A DNA stretch of 32,730 nucleotides from Byssochlamys sp. IMV 00236. Taxonomy: Eukaryota > Ascomycota > Eurotiomycetes > Eurotiales > Thermoascaceae. Of the stretch, positions 18,475 through 29,831 are shown in pieces. The position numbers and the translations under genes were made by a program. The notes under the pieces are model-generated. The model was not told the origin of the DNA. It saw only the letters and a list, made by a program, of their open reading frames with translations, and searched no databases. Location: assembly GCA_001931875.2 (NCBI GenBank), contig MSJH02000196.1, positions 1 to 32,730 on the forward strand, written 5' to 3'. Within the stretch, counting starts at the first letter, position 1; each line of letters opens with the position of its first letter.

Positions 18475-19026
18475 TTATTGAAGAGACTGTTTCGCTAAAT
18501 GTAGTTCATAAGCCAACTGTTTGATTTCTTGCTCTTTTAAATTAAGTTTATATCTAAGCTCTTCACATTCATTTCTTTTAAAGTTTAACTTTTCAAATAA
18601 TTTTGACTCTTCAACTTCCATAGATTCAATCTCGTTCAAGAGTATTTGTATTTTATGCTCATAATACAGTTGATTTGTTGATAGCAATGACCTTCTTTTT
18701 GTATCGCCCTTTGACAGCAACTTGAGCTTTCTTTCTAACGCTTGCTTCTCTTTGTTTGTCTGAAGCAGTTCATATTCTACAATTTGCTTGGCTTGTCTCC
18801 ATGATTCAAATCTGTCTCTTTCAACCATCAACTGTTGCTTTAGTCTGATATTCTCTTGATGAACTAGTGACATATATTCCATTTCTGGGCTTGTGTCAAC
18901 ACCACTATCATCACTATCATCCTCATCTCTAGGACGATGCATGACTATTGCCCCATTGGCTTTCATCGTAGGCTGAAATGCTCTTGCGCTATGTTTACCA
19001 TTTGTAAAAATATGATCCAACTTCAT
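18475..19026 (-). CDS. Small coiled-coil protein, unknown
   Basis: Frame of 183 residues from ATG 19026 (MKLDHIFTNGKHSARAF). An upstream in-frame ATG (19074) would add MYKRGTPLYFFFYFPS, which looks untranslated. Residues 1-60 are loosely structured with an acidic/phospho-site-like stretch (RPRDEDDSDDSGVDTSPE). From about residue 62 to the end the protein is a near-continuous heptad-rich coiled coil (LVHQENIRLKQQLMVERD, KEKQALERKLKLL, NEIESMEVEESKLFEKL, NLKEQEIKQLAYELHLAK). This suggests an oligomeric scaffold or adaptor, but no family was recognised. It sits between the Fanzor element and the LINE remnant. The frame is clean, so it is probably a host gene. Confidence 0.65.
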   Translation of the reverse strand: MKLDHIFTNGKHSARAFQPTMKANGAIVMHRPRDEDDSDDSGVDTSPEMEYMSLVHQENIRLKQQLMVERDRFESWRQAKQIVEYELLQTNKEKQALERKLKLLSKGDTKRRSLLSTNQLYYEHKIQILLNEIESMEVEESKLFEKLNFKRNECEELRYKLNLKEQEIKQLAYELHLAKQSLQ

Positions 19027-19284
19027 TGAAGGAAAATAAAAGAAAAAGTAAAGTGGTGTACCTCTTTTATACAAACGTCATATATCACACAAGAAACATG
19101 GTGATCGACTATTAAACCTGTTCTTTCTCCTTTAGTGTCAACTAATTTTCTTCTCCCTTTTTGTGCACCCACGTAAATTAAACAGTGATACGAAATATCC
19201 TGCATAAATAAGACCAAGCATCACTATTAAGTTCACATTCAAGTTTATTTGTGATATCCTGTAAAGAACCTACTTTACTAGTTA

Positions 19285-20200
19285 TTGGTTAGACAAACTT
19301 TTACAAATGCAAAGGTGAATACAACACCTCTAGCGGATGAACAAGGTACTTTCAACGAAAATCGGTCCGAACACAAGGCTGATACAGTCAAGCCTATGGA
19401 ATTTGGTGTTTTCTCAAAAATAATTGGCCTCTTCAGGGATCAATGCTCTCCCTATATCTCTACTCAGCTTATAAGCCAGTTCCCAGAACTTTTGCGTCCA
19501 TAAGTGTCCACGATGGATAAATCCCCAGATGAGACCATATTTCTATTGCTTACTATATGCGGATCACGTGGCACTCATGTCTGATAAGAAAATTATGGTT
19601 CATCTATCCAATGTGTGTGAGTAACATGGCCTAGAGACAGACTATAAGTGGAATACTGTGAAATGCGTTATTCTGGATAACCAACATCAGGTCATCGACT
19701 ACAAGCTTTACAGCCAGGTTTTACTCCGTCAAAGTTCTTTTGTTTATCTAGGGGATCCCATTCAAACCTGGAAGTTTTCTGGATCCTGAACCATTAGTAA
19801 ACCGCGACTATACAAAATCCCTTGACACCATGAGTATTATCATGTCGATTGGGCTGAGCCCTACTGGTTTCTCAAAACTTCTATCCTCTAAGTTCTATAC
19901 TCAAATTATTTGCACACAGATGGAGTATGGATTAGCCAAAAGTTTGCTCTCCTATCCTCAGCTAAAATGACTTTAGGATATCCAAAATATGTGTATGCTG
20001 ATGATTTATGGCACACACAAACATTCCTCTACCAAGATGATGTTACATTTGGCGGATCTCCTAATTACGTTCGAAAGAGTACAGATTCTTCAGGCTTCCC
20101 TTAATATAGAGTGTGAATTATTCTATGTATTGATTGAAAATAATCTGCAGATGAGTCTTCGAAAAATTCTACTTGCTTTAGAAACCTTGATTAGATAAAA
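19285..20200 (+). pseudogene. LINE-type reverse transcriptase remnant
   Basis: Plus-strand translation across stops and frameshifts gives YCLLYADHVALMSDKK, YKWNTVKCVILDNQ, FVYLG, then in another frame IPFKPGSFLDPEPLV, SIGLSPTGFSKLLSSKFY and QIICTQMEYGLAKSLL. This is the order seen in fungal non-LTR retrotransposon reverse transcriptases around and after the YADD box. The box reads YADH (19556-19567), so a catalytic aspartate is lost. Stops at the VCE-stop-HGLETDY point and the frame change after FVYLG confirm decay. The N-terminal RT part, endonuclease and poly-A tail were not found. The limits are approximate. Confidence 0.7.
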
Positions 20201-20329
20201 ATATGGTGAAAATTTAGCAAACATTGTACCAAACATAAGGATGTCTAGTTTATAAAAAGAGATTTGATCTGCATTCAAAAAATATCAACTATGGATTCCA
20301 GACTTTTATTAGTATACTGAGCAAAGGTT

Positions 20330-22010
20330 AATTATTATTTAGACCAGAGGACAAATACAAAAATAATACATATGCTTCTTCAGAGATATATCTAGTCGAA
20401 ATTGGATTCAACATCATGAAATTCATCGCCCTCGGCACGAACGGGCAGATTGTAGAAGAGGACCAATTACCAATAGTGACGATGTCGTTGATATCAACGT
20501 CTGCAGCGGAGTGCAGCTGAGGATGCCAAAGACCGTAAATTGATGCGTTGTTTATCTGAGGAAATCGTACCAAGCGGTGCAACAGGTACTGATGGCCACC
20601 ACATACATCGTGATGTTAGTATTAACGAAGAAAGAGGAGACCCTGGGAGGGAGATGCCAGAAGGGAGGGACGTTTTTGCAGGGACTTGGATGTGGCAACG
20701 GGGCATAACGAGCGGATGTGATGACTGTACGTCTGGTATGTCATGATGATGCGTTGACCATCACGCTTTTCTTTAAATGCGACTAATTGAAAGAAGAGGA
20801 AATGTCGAACGGATTCTGCTTTGATTGTAGCAGTGGAAAAATCAATCCTGCGGAGGTCTGAAGAACGTAGGAATGCAGCTATACCAAGGAGGAAAGCAAG
20901 CTTCTATTGCAGATGTACAATGGGAGTGGAAGAGCTGTCTATATCAATTCTGCGTAGTTCTTGAAGGGTCTGCCCAAGGTCGATGTTTGGTCGATGAATC
21001 TGTTTGGGTGGTGCCTAAGAGACTTAATGAGAGCATTCATAGTTTCGCTTGCTCGTAGAGATGTCAGACTCTGATGGAGATGCGTTACAGCAGAGCGGAA
21101 GAGGTAAATGGTGGAGCCATGGTAGTCTCGAATCTCAAGCGTTTCTGCTAAGAAATCGATGAGATGTGTTTCGGTGAAGGTTGTGATAGGGTCATTATGT
21201 GAAATGGCCCATTTGACAAAAAGCACCTGTCCTCGCTTGTACGACGTACTGGTTGAGCTGTTGGCGAGGTGAAGCGCGCGAAGTAAGAAGCCAGCAGTGT
21301 CACTTTGGCCTGGTTGCGTAAAGAAAGGCCCGAGAACACCCAGGCGAAGAATTTTCACTGTGGTTGAAGAGGCCATGGAGTTGATGATGCCGTCGTTTGT
21401 ATGTCTGGGTGAGACAGACAAGTTGGCGGCTGTACTGCCAGAAGTTGGATTAAAGGAAACCAGATTATTGTTGACCAGTGAGGGACTACCATGGTCATCT
21501 GAGGAACTTGTTCGTGGCGTATTTTCTCGAGACATCGGAGGACTGACGTAAGGGTTCTGCATTGTCCTCCAGCTCAGACTGAATGCATCGATTGTCGAAA
21601 CACCTGGATCCGTTTTTCACGATATGTACTTTTCTAGGAGGTGGATTGTGCGGTCGGCAAAGAGGTATACCCCGTGAGGACCCCAAAGGGACTGTATTCG
21701 CTTGAACAATTGAGGTTTGAGTTGCCATTGATTTTTAGAGAAAGCTCGTCGAGGCTCGTAATCCACTGCAATGTTCTCTATACTGGAGATGTAGGTCGCG
21801 GCGAGTATTAGTCACCACTTCCATAACATTGTTGCAAGGGACATTAGGCTGTATGACTTGATGCCGCCTTGTTTTTTTGATGTAGAGCATGAGTGTTGTA
21901 TTGTCTATCCGCAGGAGCGCCATCGTATTCTTGAGATTGGGAAATGTCCGCAGAGTTAGAAACGCTGCTTCGAGTTTGCGCTAGTTGATGGACATTTGAG
22001 CTTCTTCGTG
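20330..22010 (-). pseudogene. DIRS-like retrotransposon remnant (RNase H and tyrosine recombinase)
   Basis: Reading the minus strand from about 22000: KLEAAFLTLRTFPNLKNT and ALLRIDNTTLMLYIKK (RNase H-like), then WQLKPQLFKRIQSLWGPHGV, YLFADRTI and TDPGVSTIDAFSLSW, the conserved linker of DIRS-type polyproteins. After a Ser/Thr-rich segment the tyrosine-recombinase N-terminal domain follows (SYKRGQVLFVKWAISHND, YHGSTIYLFRSAVTHLHQ), then KLAFLLGIAAFLRSSDLRRI with the first catalytic arginine, and SLASSAALRC and DIVTIGNWSSS near the C-terminus. Stops (for example TGA within the KYIS-stop-KTDPG block and after STPIVHLQ) and several frame changes show it is dead. The reverse transcriptase expected upstream and split direct repeats at the ends were not found. 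Confidence 0.75.
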
Positions 22011-22826
22011 CGTCCTTGGAGAGATAAGGGCATTTTAAAGTTTAATATCTCAATATGACTTTTGGGCCATTAGAATGTTCAGCACAGCCATACATTGCTA
22101 AAGAAGATCCTGTGTCACGCTATAAACGTTTGTAAGCATAGTGTGAAAAGGATAATAGATATTATACAAAGATTTATATTCTTTATCAAGAAGAGCTGAA
22201 TATTGTTAAATTAGGTTTGAGCGAGAGTTTTTTAAGGAATATTAATGTTGTCAACATCATAAATGTGGTCAATGCGATTATTTATCACATCAGATGCGAT
22301 AGAGGAATGCAAAGGAGAATGTATGCTCTATTATATAATTATACTCGAGTTATTATAATGATTTTACCAAACACGTCATTTGAACTTTTTTATCAAAGGG
22401 GCTATTTCAGTGATAATTCTTTGATAAACTTTTCAAGTGCTTTGATTCCTTTGGCAATATTGAAATAACCTTCAAGACTTCAAATAAAATACAATTGAAA
22501 ATATGGTAGTATTTTGAAGGCACTGGAAGTCAACAAATATACCACAGGCATATTTAATGCCTCTCCCACTTTCACCTCGAAGCTATATCCATTAAAAAAC
22601 AATCCTTATCAATTTTCCTAATAGAAAAGAAAGCTCAGTCTCAACATAGATTGCAGATAATTTATTGGTATAACTAAGCGTACTCCTTATCATTGTTTGA
22701 TTAACAAGCAAAGAGTGTTTTTATCAATGTCATCTGCAATATTCAGTGCATGAAAAATAACTCGCAGTCACGCGGCTACGAAACGTAAAGCCATCGCTAT
22801 TGCAGTTTTTTTTTTTTACTGCACAG
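22011..22826. other. Gene-poor region with a possible decayed or unknown gene
   Basis: A plus-strand stretch from about 22053 reads MTFGPLECSAQPYIAKEDP, VSRYKRL, then a GTAAGC donor-like site. An open frame resumes at about 22170 (IYILYQEELNIVKLGLSESF, then INVVNAIIYHIRCDRG) to a stop at 22468. The phases do not join with any simple AG acceptor, so this is either a broken gene or chance. The rest is AT-rich, ending in a poly-T tract before the next gene. Confidence 0.35.
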
Positions 22827-24768
22827 ATGATTATACCTCAACCACCAGTCTCTGGTCATGACTCACCTGGTGGGTCTGACATGGACGTTTCTGATGATGA
22901 GGGTGAAATTCCTAATCCTTCTTCAGTAACTAAGCATTAAATGTAAAAACATTGCGCTGAATTAACTTTATATTTTGTATTGCCCAGTCTACAACGACAT
23001 TTCAGCCTGAACCTGAAAAGGAATCCTTAGAATACTTTGAAGACGAAGATGAAGATATGGAATCAGTCTGTAGCTACAAAACTGCTCCTAGCTCTCCTCC
23101 ACCTTCTGGCTTTTCTCTTTTGGATGAAGAATGCAAAAAACTGACCGAAGCTTTAGAAGAAGCAGAACGTAACAATAGTCAAGTGCTTCGTCAGTTGTCA
23201 GAACTTAAATTACACCAAGAAGAGTTAAAGATTAAGTTGCTAGAGCTTCAGGTACGCTCATCTATAAAGGCTGCAAGAAACAGTAACGCGTCTTCAAACA
23301 ATAATGGCGCACCTACTAGTTCCCGACCTACTCAGAGCAATTCACCTGCAAATACTCAGTCTCAAATTGTCACTGTGAATGATGTAGCGCTAAACTTGCA
23401 ACCATTGAAAAAGGAATACCTGCGGCTTGATGAAGAAAAACGAGCTGCTAAAGCAAACACAAGGAGAATGAAAAAGGCAATGGAAAAATTGAGAGCAGAG
23501 ATGACCGATGTAGAATCATTAAGAAATACACACAGTGAGGCAGCACCAGAATATGAAAAAAAGCTGTCAGACCTACGCGCTAATCTGCAACAAGCAGAAA
23601 AAGATTATGAAGGAGCTTCAGCTGATTCTGTAGTTGCTACTAATAGAGTTGTAGACTTCAACTCACGGGTAGAAAAACTTGGTGTCAAGGTTGCAGACTT
23701 GAAGCCTCCACCAGTTGATCAACGTAAAATTACGGACCCACAAAAATTAAATTTGAACTATGTGGATGAGTTGGATAAAAAGCGTAGGCTCGATTCTGAG
23801 AATGATATCCCTGCTAAGCGTGCAAAAGTACCCCAAGGTTCATCTGCGCCTACGGTTAAACAAGTGAATATCATGCCTTACCTCTTTTGTCATGTATTAA
23901 CTGCCTTATCTATAGGACAATAATACGAGCCCCCTTCCGTCAAAACCATTTGAAGGATTTATCGTAAGTGTTGTCGAATGTGGCATAGTTATTTGAACTG
24001 ACAGACTTGATTGTAGAGAAAAGATGGTTTCCGTGATTTTAGTGTATGTATTGTTTTAATCCTTCCCCTTTTTTTAGCAACTGAGATTGACTTAATCTCT
24101 CCCTTTATCATAGCATATTACCACCAAACCTGATTTTGCATTTCAGTCATACGAGGAAATGCAACAGACAGTGATTTGTTTAGTGAATGATTTAATTGAA
24201 GATCATTCAGTTTTTTTTCGAAAAGAGAATGAACGTAAGCAAGGGAAGAGAACTAGTGTCTCAAACCCTCCAGTTCCTAAGAACAACACATCTAGCCATG
24301 GACAGTCAAATACAACTGAGCCATCCAATGCCACTCCTTTACCAACCCCTGACAGAAGCCGTGTATTAATTCATAGCCCTCAATTAGCTGAAATCAAGCG
24401 AAACATTGAAAGTAACAGATCACCAATGGTTGATCCTGTTCCTTCAAGTACACTCGCTGCATCTTCAGCTAAGAGCAAGGGTAAGGGCAAGGGCAAGGAA
24501 ATGCCTATTGAGGTTGATATCCAGCAAGACAATAGCAATAATGCGAATTCCGTAAGTGAACTAATAGAGCAACAAAACACAGAGTTTGACTTGGCTTCAG
24601 GTACATTTTCGACCTTATCGTCAAGCTGTCGAATCTATTGGCATTGGTACAGGTTTATTACAGGTAGCTAATAATGGAAAGCCTTTATGCTACTATGAAG
24701 CCAGCGGGGGTCAATGTAATGACAGCAAGTGTCAGTATGCACATTGGCGCGACTTTGCAAACATTTAG
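22827..24768 (+). CDS. Protein with C-terminal Red1/ZFC3H1-type zinc finger
   Basis: Six exons (22827-22925, 22988-23863, 23916-23963, 24017-24043, 24114-24551, 24601-24768) give 551 residues, all phase 0. The N-terminus is acidic (GSDMDVSDDEGEIP), followed by coiled coils at about 78-131 and 172-266. The central and C-terminal parts are Ser/Asn/Pro-rich with a Lys/Gly patch (SKGKGKGKEMP). The end carries C-x8-C-x4-C-x3-H (C526, C535, C540, H544) in LCYYEASGGQCNDSKCQYAH, with the 'CNDxxCxxxH' core of the zf-C3H1 domain of S. pombe Red1 and human ZFC3H1. Those proteins scaffold nuclear RNA-decay complexes (MTREC/PAXT) that bring Mtl1/MTR4 and the exosome to target RNAs. The same role here is inference; the protein is shorter than Red1. 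Intron 5 (24552-24600) must be removed to reach the finger. A 27-bp exon 4 is required. AATAAA stands at 24802. Confidence 0.78.
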
Positions 24769-25119
24769 TACATATGCATTTTAATATATATATGAGGGTA
24801 AAATAAAGATTAGTGCTTCTTATGCGTTATTTATTTATTTTACTTAAACAAGGCAGAACTTTCATTGTTCCTTTTTTCGATTTTATGGTTTCAAAATGTT
24901 GTACATTGACTTTCACTGCCTATAAATGGAATCATATGTGTTAAAGTTCCGAAAGAATGACCCAGTCAATTTTCATTCCGTATGGCTAAAGCACACAGAA
25001 AACGACCCTTGGCAGTTTTTTAAAGAAAAACGTTTTAGAACATACAAGAATGCAAGCACGCTCATTCTTTTTCTTCTTCTTTATTTCTCTTCAATTCAAA
25101 AAAAAAATACCCGAGAACA
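24769..25119. other. Spacer between zinc-finger gene and membrane-protein gene
   Basis: About 350 bases. It contains AATAAA at 24802-24807 and a TATATATA run just after the zinc-finger gene, plus T-rich DNA upstream of ATG 25120. A 67-codon frame at 24926-25129 runs into the next gene's leader and has no recognisable features. Confidence 0.5.
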
Positions 25120-25885
25120 ATGCTTCTGAATACCAAGATTTCACTTGCAGTTTTCACCCTTTTTTATACCCTTGCCCACGCATACAAAAGTAAGTTCTAT
25201 TCAACAAGAGTTTGCAATTTTTGTGTTGATATGTTGAGAAGTTGTATACTGTGACGATAATGGATGTACATCTGAAGAATATATGGCTTCTGATCCTGAT
25301 CTTTCATTTAATCCTACACCCACCTCTTTCCCTGTTGCCACATCAACTTCAAGCGGCTCAACCGATTACAACGCCATTGTTCATACCACTTCTCTAATAG
25401 ACAAGTCTTATGATAACGGGGGGACATCGTTTTCTAATTCAAGTGAATGGAAAATTATCGCCGGTAGTTTAGGCGGCATTATTGGTGCTGCCGTCATAGC
25501 TACAGCCATCTTTGCAGTCAGATACATTCGCGCTAGACGCTCTGATCTGAAACAGGCTCATACTGATGATGCTACCCAAACTGGAAAATGCCCGAACCAT
25601 GGAAATGCCAACCAGAAAAGGGTTTCCAGAAATGGTGCATCCCCTATTCCGGTGTGTATCGTACCAATGGACGACGCAAGCAACTCCTTATTGAACCGTG
25701 AATGGAAGCAACTGATGAAGGCTGTATATCAGCAGGATTGGTATAAACTCAATCAAGACAGTTCTAATAGGCATAAAAATAAGGGCGAGCAAGAGGATGC
25801 TATTAGAAAAGAACAAACTAGCCAAGACGTCAAACTTGAATCTCCTCAAGCTATATCATCTACAAGTAGTGCTGAAAGGTCCTAG
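25120..25885 (+). CDS. Single-pass membrane protein with signal peptide and Ser/Thr-rich ectodomain
   Basis: Exons 25120-25189 and 25242-25885 give 237 residues. Residues 1-22 form a signal peptide (NTKISLAVFTLFYTLAHA). A short extracellular part follows with CDDNGC and a Ser/Thr/Pro-rich stretch (about 45-90) suited to O-mannosylation. A transmembrane helix spans about 95-116 (IIAGSLGGIIGAAVIATAIF) with a GxxxG-like small-residue pattern, followed by a stop-transfer cluster (RYIRARR). The cytosolic tail of about 120 residues is polar (CPNHGNANQKR, EWKQLMKAVYQQDWYKLN). This layout resembles fungal cell-surface sensors and other type-I proteins, but no named family (for example WSC) was recognised. 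Without splicing the signal peptide would be missed. Confidence 0.7.
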
Positions 25886-26169
25886 CTACGTGTTTGTTTT
25901 TTTACATCCTCCTTTAGTTGATATCAAGTATTATGGGTAACCTTGTTTTATTTCAATTCTAAATAGACAGTAAAGCTAAATAGTAAATATGGATAACCTT
26001 TTTTGAAAACAAGAATTGGGGGGAGTATTTATATGTGTGCAATGGATCCGACTGATTATAGCGGAAATTGAATTTGATTTCCTTTTTCATGTAAAAAAAA
26101 GTTTTTTTTTTTTGTTTTCATTCTTTGCCATAAAACCGAAACGACCCTTTGTCCGTTTCATAAAAGAGA

Positions 26170-29100
26170 ATGGAGGTAAAGAGAAAGACTATGCGCACGT
26201 GATAGTAACTCAAGATACTAATGCGAGATATTTATCCTATATTTAAAAAAACCAGCAATTTGTAGCAGGACTAGAAGAACTTTTAACAAAGCTAGCCACA
26301 GCCCAGGACTCTGATACTATTAGAGTTGTAAAGTATATGAACAGTATACAATAGATAGACTGCTCATATCCTTCTTTCAATAGGCCACCTCTACCTTAAA
26401 TACTCAATTCTATGTCTCAGCTGATTGCATTCCAGCCTTTGTCGAAATTATCAGTCGATCACCTCTACACCAAGTTCGTCAGTTGGCAGCTGTTGAACTA
26501 AGAAAGCGTATTTCTAAGCGCTGGCATGAAGTTCCTGAGGCTACACAAGTGGCTATTCGTGGTCAATTGCTGCAAATTGCTTTAAGCGAGCAACAGTAAG
26601 ATCTAAACAAAAAACAAAAGGTTAATAACTGATAACGATCTGCTTATACAGTGAAATTGTTCGTCATTCCACCGCTCGTGTCATCTCATCGATTGCTCGT
26701 ATTGATGTGCCTGAAAATAAATGGCCAGAGTTACTAGGTTTTCTGAATCAAGCTTGTACCAGTGGAACAACTATTCATCGTGAAGTGGGTACCTACTGCT
26801 TGTACACACTATTTGAAGTGATTGCAGATTTCTTTATGGACCATACCGCTCCCTTATACGCATTATTCTCAAAATCAATTGCAGATCCTGAAAGCAAACG
26901 TGTTAGAGTAACAACCGTTTTGTAAGTAAACCAAAAACATGTTGATCACAGCCAGTAATGATGACAAGCTGCTTCTTAGAACTTTGGGAAAGTTGGCAGA
27001 GTTTATTGAATCTGAGGACAAGGAGAATATTGTAAGTTGTATAGATTGTGGAAAAAGAATGATATTCATGTGATATTAGAAAGCGTTCAAAGAGATGATT
27101 CCAGGCATGGTCAACGTCTTGGAACAGTGTCTTAAGGAAAACGATGAAGAAAGCGCAAGTGAAATCTTCGAAGTATTCGATACTTTGTTAATGCTGGTAA
27201 TTACTTTGATGAAACGTATATTCTCCTTTGTGAGTAACTGTGTTTCGATTATAGGATGCACCTCTTTTATCTAACCATTTAGCAGATTTAATCCAATTCT
27301 TCTTGACAATTGGTTCAAATCGAGGCTTAGATGACTCTCTTCGTGTCATGGCACTTTCTTTCCTTATGTGGGCAGCTGTATAGTATGTGTCATGGAAAAA
27401 GTGAAAAAGCATATATTAATCATCTTGGTGTAGTAAACAAAACAAGATTAGAAATTTGAAGCTTGTTGCTCCCATTATTGAAGGACTTATGCCTATTGGA
27501 ACAGAAGAAGAACCCGAAGATGTTGATGAAGATTCCCCTTCTCGTGTATGTAACAAATATCATCAAGTAATCAGTTGCTTACACATTTATATAGCTTGCC
27601 TTCAAAGTATTGAACGCACTTGCAACAAATATGCCACCCCAACAAATATTCCCTGTTGTCATGCCTATGGTTGCTGGCTACATGCAAAACCCGGATGCCA
27701 ACTACCGTAAGGCTGCCATGATGTCCTTTGCAGTTGTCATCGAAGGTTGTGCAGATTACATGAGCCCCAAGCTCAACGATCTATTGCCTCTTGTTTGTTC
27801 CGGCTTGCAAGATCCCGAAATCATTGTTCGCCGTGCTGCTTGTATGGCTCTTGGATGTCTTGCTGAAGAGATGCCTGCAGAGATTTCAGAAAGTCACCAA
27901 GTCCTGCTTCCCTTGGTGTTTAATTTGATGAATGATACAAACCCAGAAGTGACCCGTCATGCATGTAATGCATTAGATGCTATCCTGGACAGTTTAGGAG
28001 ACGAAGTGCTTCAGTATCTGCCCATGTTGATGGAGAAACTCTTGTTTCTTTTGGATCATGCACCTCAAGTTGAGACCAAGGCAACCGTTATGGGAGCTAT
28101 TGGCAGCGCCGCTCATGCAGCAGGTGAATCCTTTGAACCCTATTTTGCTCAAGTTATGCCACGTATCCGTCACTTGATGACCTTGAAAGAAAGCTCAGAT
28201 GATGCTCTGTTGCGTGGAGTAGCAACAGATTCAGCTGGTGCAATCGCTGAAGCAGTTGGTGCAGAGAAATATAGACCTTTTGCTCCTGATTTGATGACTC
28301 TTGCAATTGAGCAATTAGATATGGATTCACCAAGATTAAGAGAGAGCTCATATGCCTTCTTCTCTATCATGGCTAATGTGTTTGGTGAAGAATTTGCACC
28401 CTATCTTCCTACTATCATGCCCCATATCATTTCTTCATGCAAGACGGAAGAAAGTGATGGCGTCAATGTTGGCAGCGAAATCGATTTGACGTTGGGCGAT
28501 GGTGACGACGACGATGAAGAAAATGGGTTTAATTTCAGCTCTTCTATTGCTGATGAAAAGGAATTTGCTGCTGATGCACTTGGAGAAATCTTTGAGAACA
28601 CACAAGTTCACTTTTTGCCATATGTTGAATCTTCTGTGCAAGAGCTCACAGATCTTTCTACTCACTTGTTTGATGGCGTTCGTAAGGCTGTTGTAGGTAG
28701 TTTGTTTAGTTTTTTGAAAACGTTCTATATTATGTCTGGATCAGAGGAATGGAAAGCTGGTTTGCCTGTAAGCTATCCTGTATCTGAAAACGTTCAAAAC
28801 ATGATCAACGTTGTCATTCCAACCATTTTATCCGTCTGGAAAGAAGAAGATGACAAGATGGTTGTCGTTCAGATTTGTACAGAGCTGCTCCAAGCCTTAA
28901 AGCTCATGGGTCCTTGTGTGATTGCTGATAGCCTTGAAGAAATCTCACGTAATGTGTTGGATATTTTTGAAAAGAGATCTCTTTGTCAGCAAAATTACGA
29001 AGAAGACGACTTTGTCGATGAGGAAGAAGAAGCAGAGTCCGAATCCCTGCTGATTGGTGCTGCTGGTGATCTTGTGGCTACTATATGTGAAGTTGTAGGA

Positions 29101-29831
29101 GAGGGATATTCTTCTTACTTTGATGTGTTTATGCCATTGATTGCAAAATACTACAAGAAATCAAAGACAGCTTCTGAACGTACCATGGCCATTGGTTGCC
29201 TTGGAGAATGTGTCACTGGTATCAAGTCAGCAGTGACACCACATACTGAACGTTTATTGCAACTCTTCATCAAAGCATGCTCTGATGAAGATCACTCAGT
29301 TCGTAGCAATGGTGCATATGCACTAGGCGTTCTTGCCAGTAATTCACAAGTCGATCTCAGTTCCCAATACCCTGCTATCCTTACAGCTCTGCATCCATTA
29401 TTTCAGGCCCAACCTGTACCTAATGTCACAGACAATGCAGCAGGTGCAGTAGCACGTTTGATTATGAGCCGACCAGATGCTATGCCCCTTGACCAAGTTC
29501 TGCCTGTATTTACAAGTGTTCTTCCTCTAAAGGTTGATTATGCTGAAAATGAACCAGTGTTCAGCTGTATATTCCAACTTTTCCGCGCAAACAATTCATT
29601 TGTAAGTGTGCATCTTTATATTCTTCAAATACTTTTTATGGAAACTAACATAATTTAACTTAGGTTCACAGCCAAGTTTCCAGCTTCCTTCCTATCTTTG
29701 CCCATGTACTTTTAAATGAAGGACAGCTATCAGATCATACACGTAATGAACTCGTTGGGTTATTGCGCGCTCTAAATGCTCAATATCCTGCATTGGGAAT
29801 TGCTCAAAGCGACTTGAGCCATTTTTTGTAA
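26170..29831 (+). CDS. KAP123: Karyopherin beta, Kap123/importin-4 type
   Basis: Ten exons (26170-26175, 26256-26327, 26384-26595, 26652-26921, 26980-27031, 27080-27196, 27255-27382, 27434-27545, 27595-29601, 29664-29831) give about 1047 residues, near the length of Kap123/IPO4. It is built from HEAT repeats and imports ribosomal proteins and histones through nuclear pores. Seen: the importin-beta N-terminal block (FYVSADCIPAFVEII, VRQLAAVELRKRISKRW), FVEL-like and LMWAAVYKQNKIRNL repeats, FPVVMPMVAGYMQNPDANYR, VRRAACMALGCLAEEMP, EVTRHACNALDAILDSL, an acidic loop (LGDGDDDDEEN), a second acidic loop (EEDDFVDEEEEAESES), VRSNGAYALGVLA and TDNAAGAVARLIM. The start is the weakest point: ATG GAG at 26170-26175 would be a two-codon first exon spliced over an 80-bp intron to QFVAGLEELL; no in-frame ATG exists closer. 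It may begin farther upstream. Confidence 0.9.

Noticed and set aside
24926..25129. 67-residue ORF upstream of the membrane-protein gene
   Set aside because: Ends inside the leader and first codons of the next gene in another frame and lacks recognisable features; conservation would be needed to support it.
27456..27710. 84-residue ORF overlapping KAP123
   Set aside because: Reads through a real 5' splice site (GTATGT at 27546) into the intron and then out of frame in the next exon.
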